Shown: positions 36,490-44,436 of the stretch, piece by piece
How the letters are laid out: every line of letters starts with the position of its first letter
How positions within the stretch are numbered: the stretch's first letter is position 1
Translations under genes and position numbers: made by a program
Assembly (NCBI RefSeq): GCF_900108035.1
Contig: NZ_FNVS01000001.1
Location: forward strand, 248,001 to 312,000
Source: Parabacteroides chinchillae
Lineage (GTDB): Bacteria > Bacteroidota > Bacteroidia > Bacteroidales > Tannerellaceae
Direction: 5' to 3'
DNA length: 64,000 bases
Notes under the pieces: model-generated
What the model saw: only the letters and a program-made list of their open reading frames with translations
Databases searched by the model: none
Told to the model about the DNA's origin: nothing

Positions 36490-37089
36490 TTACAATCCGT
36501 AGTTCTTCTTGAATTTATAGAATGTATTCTTAGATACATTATAATACTTACAAATGGAAGTCACCGTTTCGCCACGTTCAAACATGCTGATAATTTCTTC
36601 TTTGCTAGCATCTAAAAAAAGCTGCTTAGACTCAGAACCTTTCGGACGGCCCAGTTTTTTCCCCGCATGTTTCAACTCGATAAGTGAGTCCTTTGTACGC
36701 ATAGATATCAAAGCATGGTCAATAGATTCGGTCAGTTTAAAAGCCTCGACCATCTTTTTACTATCCATGCTCGAATCAAATATATAACGGTCTTCAATAC
36801 ACCAAAGAGAAACTTTTTTCGTCAGACACAAAGACAATATCTCCATCATTTCGAAAACAGAGCGGCTAAGACGCGTAATATCTGATACGATCAATATATC
36901 ACCTTCGTTCACGCGGTCTAATGTATCTTTAAGATTCTGCCCCATTTGTTTTGCTTTCTCTCCTGTTACATCAGTTATCCATTTATCAACTTGCAAATTA
37001 TCTTTTGTAGCAACAAATTTGGTTATTATATCACGCTGAATATCCAAATGATTTCTGTCCGTTCCTACACTTAAATACGCTATCACCAT
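36490..37089 (-). CDS. Mpi-type serine-recombinase relative lacking the catalytic serine
   Basis: 199 residues with the full layout of the Bacteroides master invertase (Mpi) group. A resolvase domain (1-140) is followed by a Lys-Leu-Gly-Arg-Pro-Lys-Gly hinge and a small helix-turn-helix (about 172-199, VTSICKYYNVSKNTFYKF). The family N-terminus is MVIAYLRVST, with Ser9 as nucleophile and Arg7 in the active site. Here it reads MVIAYLSVGT, so both are replaced (Ser7, Gly9; codons AGT and GGA). The rest is intact, including DITRLSRS at 70-77 and SMRTKDSL. The frame is otherwise undamaged over its full length. It is probably DNA-binding but unable to recombine by the normal mechanism. Confidence 0.88.
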   Translation of the reverse strand: MVIAYLSVGTDRNHLDIQRDIITKFVATKDNLQVDKWITDVTGEKAKQMGQNLKDTLDRVNEGDILIVSDITRLSRSVFEMMEILSLCLTKKVSLWCIEDRYIFDSSMDSKKMVEAFKLTESIDHALISMRTKDSLIELKHAGKKLGRPKGSESKQLFLDASKEEIISMFERGETVTSICKYYNVSKNTFYKFKKNYGL

Positions 37090-37212
37090 AAAAATACCTC
37101 TTTAATGAATTAAAGAACAATAATATATTAGATTTTGTTGGTGAAGATACAAAAAGATATGGAGTCATCTGCATTTCTATATTTAAACTTTACAGTCAAA
37201 TCCAATCAAACG

Positions 37213-38178
37213 TTATATAAGAACATCATCTATCGGTTTTCGCAAAGAATAAGGCATTTTCTTACCATACCCAATCCGTATCAATATGGCAGGATATTCT
37301 TTTTCCAATAATAAAGACCGTGCCATACCAACCGAAAGGGGCTTCACTTCACATGGTTGATTAAGAAATGCATAAGCAATACCCCGGCTCGTCAATTCCA
37401 GAAGGAACCGTTCTAATGTGCGACCTAAATTTATCCAGTCAACGACCGAATCATTCCGGGTTGTAAATAAAATAAAATGAGAAGAAGACTGTATTTTTTT
37501 CTTATCGCCTTTATTCTGCATAAAAGGATTCAGGAAACTCTTCATGATCAATTCAGACATCCACCTGGGAAAATCGGGCGCTCCAAAAGCCTCATAACTC
37601 AACCCATCCCGGGTTTGCAACGTATGCGACCTATTATACCTGATCCAATCGGACAGTTCTTTCTTAAACTCTTTACTCTTCATTTGAATCTCATTTCCTC
37701 TCAAAACATAATCGGCTATCACACAAAATTCAGGACTACCATTCAACCACATATATACATTTGCATTATCTACTTTCCCAATCTCCTGCAATGAATAAAT
37801 AAGGCTTTCTTTTAAAACCGATCCATTGTACACACTTCTGTTTGTCTGCCGTTCTCCTATCTGTTTAAATAAAGCATGCTCCTTTACAGAGTCGGAAAAG
37901 GTAAATTGCACCGTAATAACTCCATCTTCCGTAATACTTACATCCAAAGAATATCCTTTCGAAGAAGCTGCCAAAGACAAATTTTCAACAGCACATCCCA
38001 AAGAAATGAATAATTCCCTCCTATCCGTATCCACCACTTTCAGCTCCTTATCTGCATTTGGATATAATTCTACTTTGTCTTCATTTTCAAGTAAACGAAA
38101 CAGCCACGGCTGCGTATTATGCCCCGAAGGTGCTTTCACAGCCTGTTCTATCATAAATAACAAATCATTGCGTTTCAT
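37213..38178 (-). CDS. Nitroreductase-fold (Acg-like) protein
   Basis: 321 residues. The N-terminal motif AVKAPSGHNTQPWLFRL is the FMN-site start of the nitroreductase superfamily. DRRELFISLGCAVENLSLAA and GERQTNRS are typical of the Acg-like subgroup, which has two degenerate nitroreductase halves. The C-terminus has LTSRGIAYAFLNQPCEV and PAILIRIGYGKKMPYSLRKP. No signal peptide. Function is unproven; family members bind FMN, and some are thought to store it or reduce quinones. It is divergent from glycerate kinase across a region rich in inverted repeats. Confidence 0.85.
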   Translation of the reverse strand: MKRNDLLFMIEQAVKAPSGHNTQPWLFRLLENEDKVELYPNADKELKVVDTDRRELFISLGCAVENLSLAASSKGYSLDVSITEDGVITVQFTFSDSVKEHALFKQIGERQTNRSVYNGSVLKESLIYSLQEIGKVDNANVYMWLNGSPEFCVIADYVLRGNEIQMKSKEFKKELSDWIRYNRSHTLQTRDGLSYEAFGAPDFPRWMSELIMKSFLNPFMQNKGDKKKIQSSSHFILFTTRNDSVVDWINLGRTLERFLLELTSRGIAYAFLNQPCEVKPLSVGMARSLLLEKEYPAILIRIGYGKKMPYSLRKPIDDVLI

Positions 38179-38263
38179 AATTATTCTCCTTTCTTTAATG
38201 AGATATTTATCCCAATTTTCCTTACCTGCAAATGTTGAGACCTACAAGGAATACCCACTAAGA

Positions 38264-38271
38264 CAAAGATA
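38264..38271 (-). promoter_or_regulatory. -7 promoter box of the nitroreductase-like gene
   Basis: Minus-strand TATCTTTG (TAnnTTTG), 86 bp upstream of the ATG at 38178. Confidence 0.5.
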
Positions 38272-38315
38272 ACATTTACAAACCAGAATCGCTACAATTG
38301 CATTTAACAAAAAAA

Positions 38316-38379
38316 GAACTCATAGTAATGATTTTGAAAAATCATTACTATGAATCAAAAAAATCATAACTATGAGTTC
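38316..38379. promoter_or_regulatory. Three-armed inverted repeat between divergent promoters (candidate operator)
   Basis: Arm A (38316-38335, GAACTCATAGTAATG plus ATTTT) is inverted perfectly over 15 bp by arm B (38338-38352, AAAATCATTACTATG). It is also inverted over 20 bp with one mismatch by arm C (38360-38379, AAAATCATAACTATG plus AGTTC). B and C are direct copies 22 bp apart. The element lies between the minus -7 box (38264-38271) and the plus -7 box (38404-38411) and reaches the -33 region of the latter. Confidence 0.6.
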
Positions 38380-38403
38380 ATCTACCAGAACAAGAATATT
38401 TAC

Positions 38404-38411
38404 TACATTTG
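38404..38411 (+). promoter_or_regulatory. -7 promoter box of the glycerate kinase gene
   Basis: TACATTTG. A possible TTG start at 38409 overlaps it, so the ATG at 38442 is the start. Confidence 0.6.
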
Positions 38412-38441
38412 AAATCTAATACAAACACCGGTTCATCGTAC

Positions 38442-39584
38442 ATGAAAAAAGTTGTCATTGCTATCGATTCATTTAAAGGTTGCCTCAGTTCTTTTGAAAC
38501 CGGAAAGGCTGCTGCAGAAGGAGTGAAACGTGTTTATCCTGCATGTGAAGTTATACAATTGCCTATTGCCGATGGAGGCGAAGGTATATTAAATATCCTA
38601 ATGTCTGCAGCCCGTGGAAAATACATCCGGTTAACAGCCCACAACCCGTTAATGGAAATAATTGAAACACAATATGGCATATCCGGTGATGGCAAAACGG
38701 CATTTATCGAAATGGCGACCATTAGCGGCCTGCCACTTATTCCTTCCGAAAAAAGGAATCCTATGATTACTACAAGCTATGGGACAGGCGAACTGATTAA
38801 AGACGCTTTAAACAAAGGATGCCGGCAATTTATTATAGGCATAGGAGGAAGTGCCACGAACGATGCCGGACTTGGCATGCTGCAAGCGTTGGGATTCCGT
38901 TTTCTCGATAATGAAAATAATATCCTGGGAGCCGGAGGCAGAATAATGGATAAGGTTGCTATAATCGATATGTCGCATGTACACCCGGATCTGAAAAATT
39001 CACACTTTACCATAGCATGCGATGTCCATAATCCATTTTGCGGGCCAAACGGGGCTGCTTGCATTTTTGCCAGCCAAAAAGGGGCCGACCCTACTATGAT
39101 ACAATTGCTGGATAAAGGCATGTATTCTCTTGCAAATGTAATCCTTTCCACTACAGGCAAAGACATAACAATGATACCTGGTACCGGAGCCGCAGGAGGA
39201 ATGGGCGGAGGCTTTCTGGCCTTTTTAGACGCAACACTCAAGCCCGGCATACAGCTTTTATTGGAAACACTCGATTTCAGTAACCACATTAAAAATGCAG
39301 ATATCATCATCACCGGCGAAGGTAAAGTAGACAAACAAACCATTATGGGGAAAGTTCCTTCAGGTATTTTAAGCGAAGCACAGAAACAAAACATTCCGGT
39401 TGTCGTTATAGCCGGAAGTGTCGAAAATGCAGAAGAAATCAGCAAAGCCGGATTTCAGGGCATATTTTCTATCACTCCTGCTCCTATTACTTTAGAAAAA
39501 GCAATGGATGCTAACTATGCAAAAGAGAACATTACAAACTTGGTTAGCCAGCTATGCAGATTCATTTATCCGTTCACTACTTAA
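38442..39584 (+). CDS. Glycerate kinase (GlxK/GarK family)
   Basis: 380 residues from the ATG at 38442. Phosphorylates D-glycerate, normally to 2-phosphoglycerate in this family. Signatures: VVIAIDSFKGCLSSFETGKAAAEGV at the N-terminus, LPIADGGEG, FIIGIGGSATNDAGLGMLQALG, GTGAAGGMGGGFLAFL, and ADIIITGEGKVDKQTIMGKVP. It feeds glycolysis from glycerate or glyoxylate metabolism. It stands alone, with no terminator seen within the 101 bp to the next (converging) gene. Regulation is probably by whatever binds the adjacent inverted repeats. Confidence 0.94.
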   Translation: MKKVVIAIDSFKGCLSSFETGKAAAEGVKRVYPACEVIQLPIADGGEGILNILMSAARGKYIRLTAHNPLMEIIETQYGISGDGKTAFIEMATISGLPLIPSEKRNPMITTSYGTGELIKDALNKGCRQFIIGIGGSATNDAGLGMLQALGFRFLDNENNILGAGGRIMDKVAIIDMSHVHPDLKNSHFTIACDVHNPFCGPNGAACIFASQKGADPTMIQLLDKGMYSLANVILSTTGKDITMIPGTGAAGGMGGGFLAFLDATLKPGIQLLLETLDFSNHIKNADIIITGEGKVDKQTIMGKVPSGILSEAQKQNIPVVVIAGSVENAEEISKAGFQGIFSITPAPITLEKAMDANYAKENITNLVSQLCRFIYPFTT

Positions 39585-39685
39585 ATCCGGTAACAACAAA
39601 GGCAACAATTCTTCTTCAAAAATTTGCCTGCAGACGTTGTGTCACTGATAATATGTCCGGGGCCGAACTTATCCTGAAAAAATTC

Positions 39686-40462
39686 TTATATAATACTATA
39701 TATAGCCTTTCCCCACAACTCACCTAATGATAGAGCCCCCTTTTGGTTAGGATGCAAAAGAAAGATTCCGGCATTGCCTTGCTCTTTTTGTAATTCCTCC
39801 TCAGCATGTTTTTTAAAATAATCGAAACCAAGTGTATCTCCCAGATATACACGTCCCGGATTTATTTCACTGTAATAAGAAACCAACCTCCTCAACTCTG
39901 GATAATACGCTTGAAGCCGTTCCAGGCCTTCCTGTAAATACATAGCTCCGTTATAGGTATTTGGGCTGTACCATACCGGGCGATTCACAACTACTATGCA
40001 AGAAGGATAAAGAACCAGCAACCTATCAATAATTTTTCGCATATTAACCTGATATTGCTCTGGAGAAACAGGACAACCATTTGTACCTTTTACGGCACTA
40101 TCGTTAGTGCCTAACATAATAGAAAAGATCATCATTGAGCCTTTATCATCTTTAAATTTATCAGCAACTTTCTGCATGCCCGAAAACAATGTTCCCGTTT
40201 CCGGCAAATAATCAACCGTCGTACAACCGCTGACACCCATATTTGCAAACTTTACAGACGCAATCCCCGGTTGTTTTTCCAAATACATGGCAGCTTTTAC
40301 AGGAGGAGCATCATGCTTAGGATCAGACAAACCCGCACCATATGTTATACTGTTGCCGATAAAAACAATATTAAGTACTTTTTTTTCTCCTGTATTTGCG
40401 ATTATTTGACCGGAAACCAGGCAAAAAAGCAACAATACTAAAATCAAATCCGTTCGTTTCAT
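39686..40462 (-). CDS. Secreted SGNH/GDSL hydrolase
   Basis: 258 residues with a signal peptide (LILVLLLFCLVSGQIIANT). All four SGNH blocks are present: Ser in IVFIGNSITYGAG, Gly in ANMGVSGCTTVDYL, Asn in IMLGTNDSAVKG, and the catalytic Asp/His pair near the end in FLLHPNQKGALSLGELW. It probably removes acetyl or other acyl groups from glycans in the periplasm; the substrate is unknown. The -7 box lies so close to the ATG that the mRNA would be nearly leaderless. Confidence 0.9.
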   Translation of the reverse strand: MKRTDLILVLLLFCLVSGQIIANTGEKKVLNIVFIGNSITYGAGLSDPKHDAPPVKAAMYLEKQPGIASVKFANMGVSGCTTVDYLPETGTLFSGMQKVADKFKDDKGSMMIFSIMLGTNDSAVKGTNGCPVSPEQYQVNMRKIIDRLLVLYPSCIVVVNRPVWYSPNTYNGAMYLQEGLERLQAYYPELRRLVSYYSEINPGRVYLGDTLGFDYFKKHAEEELQKEQGNAGIFLLHPNQKGALSLGELWGKAIYSII

Positions 40463-40470
40463 AATGAAGA

Positions 40471-40478
40471 CAAATGTA
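40471..40478 (-). promoter_or_regulatory. -7 promoter box almost touching the SGNH hydrolase ATG
   Basis: Minus-strand TACATTTG. Its last base is only 9 bp from the A of the ATG at 40462, predicting a leader of a few nt. Confidence 0.45.
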
Positions 40479-40547
40479 TTTTATTTAGTCTGAACTTCCA
40501 AATACAATAATAATACGGCATATCGCTCAACCGTTGAAATAAAATAT

Positions 40548-40889
40548 TTGTTTCATATAAAAAATTTCCGCGAATTACTTGAAATGCTGCAAAACGACCC
40601 GCAAACCGAAACTATAGCAATGATAGACGAAACAGGCGGAAATGCCGAAGAATTGGCTGCTCAGTATATCCGAGATTCTGTTACCAAACCTGTCGTAGCA
40701 TTTATTGCCGGTCAGTCTGCTCCTCCTGGCAAGCAGATGGGACATGCCGGAGCTATCATTTCAGGAGGATCGGGGTCGGCAACCGAAAAAATTGCAACAC
40801 TGCAAGTTGCCGGCATCAAAATAGCAAATGAACCATCTGAAATTCCCGCTTTATTAAAAGCCGGGCTTCATCAAAAATCAACCCGCTAA
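40548..40889 (+). pseudogene. 3' fragment of a succinyl-CoA synthetase alpha subunit gene (sucD-like)
   Basis: The about 110 residues match only the C-terminal ligase part of SucD-like proteins: LLEMLQNDPQTETIAMIDETGGNAEELAA, then KPVVAFIAGQSAPPGKQMGHAGAIISGG. The His of GHAGA, which carries the phosphoryl group, is kept. The CoA-binding Rossmann half (about 170 residues) is absent. No proper ATG or promoter precedes the fragment; the frame opens with TTG and homology begins a few codons later. No beta subunit (sucC) is near. This is a truncated relic, or a transferred end piece, between two unrelated genes, and ends at a strong hairpin. Confidence 0.8.
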
Positions 40890-40929
40890 AATTTCAAATC
40901 CGTTTGTTGAATCAAACGGATTTGAAATT
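40890..40929. terminator. Hairpin between the sucD fragment and the serine hydrolase gene
   Basis: A perfect 17-bp stem (40890-40906 with 40913-40929; core TCAAATCCGTTTG) lies between converging stops (40887-40889 and 40933). The T-tract is weak on either side, so termination may be less efficient. Confidence 0.7.
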
Positions 40930-40932
40930 CAT

Positions 40933-42474
40933 CTATTCTATATGAGCTTTCATTCTGACATCCGGCAGTTTCGTATCAGAAGTTCTATATAATGTAACTG
41001 TAGCTTCTTCTCCATCATCAGAAATAGAAAATGTTTCAAAAGTATTGTCTTCCAAATACAGTAACCTTATCTGCAATACATTTTTATTTTTCCAGGCAAA
41101 ACATCCGGCTATATCAAACGGAGACAAACCCGAAGAATTATGCCGCAAAGAAACAAAATAAGGGCTTTTACGCTCTGTTTTATCATAAATCCATTGACCG
41201 TTACCACAAACAAATTCGTGTGAAGCATCGTCTGTCACCAATGTCATAAAACATTTATCATCTGCAACCTTAACAGAAATATGATTGATATGTAGCTCAT
41301 TTGGCTCTACCGAATAATGACGCACCACTGTTTTATCATCTAGCAGAGTAGTTTTATCAAAAGGCATAGGCAAGCTAAGAGTAGCCATCTTCGACATCAA
41401 AGCATTATATGCGTCCTTATCATTCGGGAGTTTTTTATCTTTCACAGCAGGAAGAAAATATTTCCATACCAGATTTAGTTCTTCCTTCATATCCGGAGAT
41501 TCGGAAGTAATAGCCATTACCATATCCTGATCAGGCATTACTATTATATATTGTCCGGAGGACCCGTCTGCACGAAACGCATTATTACAACATCTCCATA
41601 TATAATAACCATACCCTTGTGCCCAATCATTTGCTGTACATTTATCGGGGGATAAATCCGGTTGCGGGCTAATATGAGAAGTTGTTGCCTCTTCTATCCA
41701 GGATGCAGAAAGGAGTTGCTTTCCCTGCCATTTACCTCTTTGCAAATACAATTGCCCCAGTTTAGCCAAATCGGAAGTTTTCAACCTTAACCCCCATCCT
41801 CCGCAATTAATACCAGCTGGACTTTCTTCCCATAAAACAGCATAAATACCTAAAGGCTCGAATAAACGAGGCCTTAAATAGTCACGGACAGGCTGCCCTG
41901 TAACTCTCTGTAAAATAGCAGAAACCATATAAGTCGCATACGAACTATATACAAATTTGCTGCCCGGTTTATTTACAAGCGGCGTTGCCAGAAACGCCTT
42001 CACCCAGTTTCCGTCTGCAGAAGTAAATACGGGAGCAGGTTCATTACCTGCCGACATGGTAAGAAGATGTCTGATTGTCAATTGTTCGAGGTAGGGAGTG
42101 ATTGTATCCGGTAAATATTCCGGAAAAAAACACATCACCTTATCATCTAAAGTCATCAGTTTTTCATCGATAGCAAAACCAACAGCGGTTGATACAAACA
42201 TTTTGCTGACAGAATGTACAATATGTCTTAATTCCGGTTGATAAGGTTTCCACCAGCCTTCAGCAATAACCTTTCCGTGACGGAGCAGCATAAAACTATG
42301 CATGCCTAAATTTTTCTTCTCTACAGCATCAATATATTGAAGAATTGCCGAAGAAGATATGCCTTCAGCTTCAGGCGTACTACGTTGCAGACCATCAGCT
42401 TTTATGTTTTTTGCCCATACAGAAGGGCATAAAAGCTGTATTCCTAATAGCATAGATATTAAACAGGTTTTCAT
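40933..42474 (-). CDS. Secreted serine hydrolase of the beta-lactamase/PBP fold (class C-like)
   Basis: 513 residues with a signal peptide (CLISMLLGIQLLCPSVWAK). The SxxK motif is in IVHSVSKMFVST. A Tyr motif is likely at FVYSSYATYMVSA. The third element is FRADGSSGQYIIVMPD, where an HTG/KTG-like turn is replaced by SSG. A C-terminal about 110-residue beta domain follows. More likely an esterase or D-amino peptidase than an antibiotic beta-lactamase. It is the last gene of the operon with the nuclease-phosphatase fusion, permease and xpt, only 3 bp after xpt. Confidence 0.85.
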   Translation of the reverse strand: MKTCLISMLLGIQLLCPSVWAKNIKADGLQRSTPEAEGISSSAILQYIDAVEKKNLGMHSFMLLRHGKVIAEGWWKPYQPELRHIVHSVSKMFVSTAVGFAIDEKLMTLDDKVMCFFPEYLPDTITPYLEQLTIRHLLTMSAGNEPAPVFTSADGNWVKAFLATPLVNKPGSKFVYSSYATYMVSAILQRVTGQPVRDYLRPRLFEPLGIYAVLWEESPAGINCGGWGLRLKTSDLAKLGQLYLQRGKWQGKQLLSASWIEEATTSHISPQPDLSPDKCTANDWAQGYGYYIWRCCNNAFRADGSSGQYIIVMPDQDMVMAITSESPDMKEELNLVWKYFLPAVKDKKLPNDKDAYNALMSKMATLSLPMPFDKTTLLDDKTVVRHYSVEPNELHINHISVKVADDKCFMTLVTDDASHEFVCGNGQWIYDKTERKSPYFVSLRHNSSGLSPFDIAGCFAWKNKNVLQIRLLYLEDNTFETFSISDDGEEATVTLYRTSDTKLPDVRMKAHIE

Positions 42475-42477
42475 AAT

Positions 42478-43044
42478 TTATCGAACACTAATCTTACAAT
42501 TGTCCAAATTCTCTATAATAGCTAAGCTTTCAACATGAATTCCCATATTACGCAATGTTTTTCCTCCATCCTGAAATGCTTTTTCTATAATAAATCCCAT
42601 ACCGGAGATCTTTGCTCCTGCCTGACGAACCAGTTCAACCATTCCTATAGCAGCATTTCCAAAAGCAAGAAAATCATCAATAAAAAGGACGTTATCTGCC
42701 GGAGTCAGGAAACTGTTACTAATACAAACACTGTAATCCCGGTCTTTCGTAAACGAATGGACCGTTGTTGAAAGCATATTATCCATTGTTTTTGGTTTTT
42801 TCTTTTTCACAAAAACAACAGGCAATTGCATAATATAGCCAACCATAATAGCCGGAGCTATGCCACTAGCTTCTATTGTTACTATTTTATTTATTTCTGT
42901 TCCCTTAAAACGACGGATAAACTCTTCAGCAATCTTATACATTAACATCGGATCCATCTGATGATTAATAAAACTATCCACTTTGAGAATTCCGCCTGGA
43001 TAGCACCTTCCATCTTGTAAAATACGTTGTTTAAGTAAATCCAT
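42478..43044 (-). CDS. xpt: Xanthine phosphoribosyltransferase
   Basis: 188 residues, near-collinear with B. subtilis Xpt. The N-terminal [31 protein letters not shown], and the PRPP-binding signature [17 protein letters not shown] followed by [15 protein letters not shown]. It converts xanthine plus PRPP to XMP in the cytoplasm. The gene for a xanthine/uracil permease ends 7 bp upstream, as xpt-pbuX pairs do in other bacteria (order reversed here). No purine riboswitch is visible at the operon head. Confidence 0.95.
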   Translation of the reverse strand: MDLLKQRILQDGRCYPGGILKVDSFINHQMDPMLMYKIAEEFIRRFKGTEINKIVTIEASGIAPAIMVGYIMQLPVVFVKKKKPKTMDNMLSTTVHSFTKDRDYSVCISNSFLTPADNVLFIDDFLAFGNAAIGMVELVRQAGAKISGMGFIIEKAFQDGGKTLRNMGIHVESLAIIENLDNCKISVR

Positions 43045-43051
43045 AAGGCTT

Positions 43052-44425
43052 CTATTTTATTTTTTCTTCCTTTACTCTAATAAATATATTTGCAAAAATG
43101 GCTGTTAATCCTCCGGTTGTTATTCCGGAAGAAAATATACCTTTAATGGTTTCCGGAGCTGTTTTAAGAATATCAGGCATTAACTCCACACCTAACCCCA
43201 ATGATAAGCTGACAGCTAATACTAAGGTTGCTTTTCTGTTTATTTCTTGAGCCGCAATAATACGAATGCCTGCAGCAGCAACCGTTCCGAACATTAATAA
43301 TGTAGCACCTCCCAATACAGGATCCGGCATTAATGAAAAAACAGTGCCTACTATAGGGAAAAGTCCCAACAAGATCAATATTCCTGCTATATAATAGCCT
43401 ACATAACGACTGGCAACACCTGTTAGCTGAATTATTCCATTATTCTGCGCAAAGATGGAATTAGGAAAAGAGTTAAATATGGCTGCAATAAAAGAATTCA
43501 TACCATCAGCAAACACGCCTCCGGAAATCCGTTTCAAATACTCTTTTCCCTCTATAGGTTTACCGGATATCATAGAATTGGCCGTTATATCACCCGTTGC
43601 TTCTATCGCCGTAATCAAATAGACTAAACCTATCGCAATAACAGAAGAAATACTAAATTCAATACCGTACTTAAACGGTACCGGAATATTAAAGCCCATC
43701 TGGGATTGTCCAAGAACAGCTGAAGTATCTACCATACCCAAAGCAAAAGCTAATCCATAACCAATACATAATCCAAGAACGATTGAACTCATTCTTAAAT
43801 ATTTATTTTTACAACGATTAAAGAATAGCACACTAAATAATACAATTGCAGCAACACCTATATTGCGAATACTTCCAAAAGTACCATTGTCCATGGCCGC
43901 ATATCCACCCCCACAAGCTACCACACCGACTTTTACCAAGCTAAGCCCGATTAACAATACAACAATACCCGATACTAAAGGTGTTATTATATTACGCATA
44001 TATTTAAATGTACGGCTAATTATCATTTCAACCGGAGCTGCAGCCAGGCATGCTCCAAAAATCATAGGTAAACCACCAATCATCCCTGTGGCAATTATAG
44101 GGCCAATAAAAGAGAAGCTGGTTCCTTGTATACATAAAAGCCCGGCCCCCACACCTCCAATACGTCTGCATTGTACAAAAGTTGACACACCGGATGCAAA
44201 AAGAGCCATAGAAACCAAGAAACCTGTTGTCTCCAAATCCAACTTTAAAGCCCCACCAATAATAAGAGGCGGGGTTATAATTGCTACAAAAATAGCCAGT
44301 AAATGCTGTATAGCAGCAAATAGAGTTTCCTTCAGAGGAGGACGATCATCTATTCCATATATAAGATCAGTCTCTTGTACAGGTTGTATGGCCTCAACGA
44401 ATTGCTCCTCATTATTCATATTCAT
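43052..44425 (-). CDS. NCS2-family uracil/xanthine permease
   Basis: 457 residues with about 14 hydrophobic segments. The family signature is seen in [22 protein letters not shown] (Q-N-x-G-x4-T), preceded by the substrate-site helix [19 protein letters not shown]. It imports nucleobases by proton symport across the inner membrane. Its link to xpt makes xanthine the likelier substrate, though family members also carry uracil or urate. It is in an operon between the nuclease-phosphatase fusion (11 bp upstream) and xpt (7 bp downstream). Confidence 0.93.
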   Translation of the reverse strand: MNMNNEEQFVEAIQPVQETDLIYGIDDRPPLKETLFAAIQHLLAIFVAIITPPLIIGGALKLDLETTGFLVSMALFASGVSTFVQCRRIGGVGAGLLCIQGTSFSFIGPIIATGMIGGLPMIFGACLAAAPVEMIISRTFKYMRNIITPLVSGIVVLLIGLSLVKVGVVACGGGYAAMDNGTFGSIRNIGVAAIVLFSVLFFNRCKNKYLRMSSIVLGLCIGYGLAFALGMVDTSAVLGQSQMGFNIPVPFKYGIEFSISSVIAIGLVYLITAIEATGDITANSMISGKPIEGKEYLKRISGGVFADGMNSFIAAIFNSFPNSIFAQNNGIIQLTGVASRYVGYYIAGILILLGLFPIVGTVFSLMPDPVLGGATLLMFGTVAAAGIRIIAAQEINRKATLVLAVSLSLGLGVELMPDILKTAPETIKGIFSSGITTGGLTAIFANIFIRVKEEKIK

Positions 44426-44436
44426 TTCCGGGACTC

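Noticed and set aside
37100-37115. Palindrome CTTTAAT/ATTAAAG beside the invertase-like gene as an invertible promoter
   Set aside because: Only 7-bp arms with 2 bp between, so there is no invertible segment; at most a local binding site.
38777-39445. Long antisense open frame within glycerate kinase (also 27134-27781 and 43863-44522 within other genes)
   Set aside because: They are shadows of strongly conserved coding frames, with no promoter, start context or recognisable protein pattern.
39585-39685. Possible gene remnant between glycerate kinase and the SGNH hydrolase
   Set aside because: Short in-sense pieces appear in the reverse frame but match nothing I recognise, and the region is too short to support a call.
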